Assembly (NCBI GenBank): GCA_018883285.1
Contig: VEQJ01000063.1
Location: 1-6,643, forward strand
Direction: 5' to 3'
Length of the DNA: 6,643 nt
Source: Alphaproteobacteria bacterium
GTDB lineage: Bacteria > Pseudomonadota > Alphaproteobacteria > CAISOG01
Numbering within the stretch: the first letter of the stretch is position 1; every line of letters begins with the position of its first letter. Shown here piece by piece: positions 6,380 through 6,643 of the stretch. The position numbers were made by a program, and so were the translations under genes. Below the pieces are notes generated by a model. The model was not told where the DNA came from. It did no database searches and saw nothing but the letters and a program-made list of their open reading frames with translations.

Positions 6380-6433
6380 CTCCACTATATTCTTTCTTCC
6401 TTCCCCCACCTCCTCCAGTCTCATATCTACTGA
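6380..6433 (+). pseudogene. Last 17 codons and stop of a second IS481-like transposase gene
   Basis: The frame reads LHYILSSFPHLLQSHIY then TGA, against LHYILSSFPHLLQSHMY in the full copy. The rest of the gene is missing and is replaced by the IS5 fragment. Confidence 0.85.
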
Positions 6434-6442
6434 ACCTATACA
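6380..6442 (+). repeat. Direct repeat copy 2: detached right end of a second IS481-like copy
   Basis: This is 62/63 identical to 5455-5517 and ends at the same ACA terminus, after which the flanks differ (aacgca here, cgtgcc at copy 1). It includes the complete right inverted repeat (6418-6442), so a transposase supplied by the full element could in principle recognise it. Confidence 0.9.
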
Positions 6443-6458
6443 AACGCACACGAACCGC

Positions 6459-6487
6459 TTGACTTGCGTAGTCGGCTTCGCTAAAAG
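6459..6487 (+). promoter_or_regulatory. rpmB: Promoter of rpmB
   Basis: TTGACT (6459-6464, 5 of 6 to the -35 consensus) and TAAAAG (6482-6487, 4 of 6) are 17 bases apart. Transcription would begin near 6493, about 40 bases before the ATG. The -35 starts 16 bases after the end of the IS remnant, so the core promoter survived the insertion but anything further upstream was lost. TTCGCTAA occurs twice (6477-6484 and 6493-6500), overlapping the -10 and the start point. Confidence 0.6.
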
Positions 6488-6531
6488 TGTTGTTCGCTAA
6501 GCGATTAGACGACCAAAAAAGGGATAAGACC

Positions 6532-6643
6532 ATGGCACGTGTATGTGAAATTTCTGGTAAGCGCGTAATGACGGGCAATAATGTCAGCCACTCGAACCGC
6601 AAAACCCGTCGGCGTTTTCTGCCCAACTTGCAAATGGTAACTT
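6532..6643 (+). CDS. rpmB: 50S ribosomal protein L28, N-terminal part (runs off the window)
   Basis: The 37 visible codons begin [20 protein letters not shown] and continue with [11 protein letters not shown], the hallmark N-terminus of L28, a small basic protein of the large ribosomal subunit. An AAGGGA-type Shine-Dalgarno sequence (6519-6524) lies seven bases before the ATG at 6532. The gene is read away from the IS cluster from its own promoter. L28 is normally about 75-100 residues, so well over a third is seen and the remainder is outside the window. The NNVSH and RRRFLPNLQ wording is closer to alphaproteobacterial than to enterobacterial L28, from memory of the family. Confidence 0.93.
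   Translation, partial: MARVCEISGKRVMTGNNVSHSNRKTRRRFLPNLQMVT

Noticed and set aside
5455..6442. Two-copy repeat as a CRISPR or attachment-site pair
   Set aside because: There are only two copies, 925 bases apart, and the repeat is fully explained as the 3' end of the IS481-like element.
5710..6462. Plus-strand frames across the IS5 fragment
   Set aside because: They lie opposite the IS5 transposase frame, which carries the complete DDE motif order.
6219..6626. Minus-strand 135-residue frame spanning rpmB start, IS end and IS5 fragment
   Set aside because: It crosses three unrelated sequence blocks and lies antisense to rpmB; a chance frame.

Overview
The window looks like a piece of a bacterial chromosome, most likely alphaproteobacterial. 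This rests on the partial L28 sequence (NNVSH...[11 protein letters not shown]), the class II IspA-type prenyl synthase and the general codon style; it is an inference, and no 16S or other decisive marker is present. The housekeeping genes (folP, ispA) are GC-rich, whereas the large unknown gene at the left is visibly AT-richer, especially in its middle.

Layout, left to right. Bases 124-2043 (minus) encode a 639-residue protein of unknown function with a soluble N-terminal two thirds and a hydrophobic, Gly/Ala-rich C-terminal block that looks membrane-embedded. A 302-base spacer (2044-2345) packed with adjacent inverted repeats separates it from the minus-strand pair ispA-folP (4165 down to 2346). 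These encode a farnesyl-diphosphate synthase and dihydropteroate synthase, 23 bases apart and probably co-transcribed. They supply C15 isoprenoid precursor and the pteroate step of folate synthesis; they share a transcript rather than a pathway.

From 4320 to 6442 the window is an insertion-sequence pile-up. A structurally complete IS481/IS3-like element (4320-5517, 1198 bp) has TGT...ACA ends, imperfect terminal inverted repeats, an intact DDE transposase (4483-5508), and a very strong intrinsic terminator just inside its left end, ahead of the transposase gene. Directly against its right end lies an internal fragment of an IS5-family element (5518-6379, transposase on the minus strand). That fragment lacks the N-terminal part of its transposase but keeps the DDE residues. 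It is closed on the far side by a second, 63-bp copy of the IS481-like right end (6380-6442), 62/63 identical to the first. So one left end faces two right ends, with an IS5 fragment between them. I see no target-site duplication at any junction, which points to rearrangement after insertion.

Sixteen bases past the last IS end, a good -35/-10 pair begins the promoter of rpmB (ribosomal protein L28, 6532 onward), which runs off the window. The mobile cluster therefore sits between two divergently transcribed housekeeping units, ispA-folP leftward and rpmB rightward, without visibly damaging either core promoter.

I found no CRISPR array, tRNA, rRNA, defence system or other clearly new system. 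The features most worth a second look are the unknown 639-residue protein with its structured leader, the anti-readthrough hairpin of the IS, and the one-left-end/two-right-end nested arrangement.
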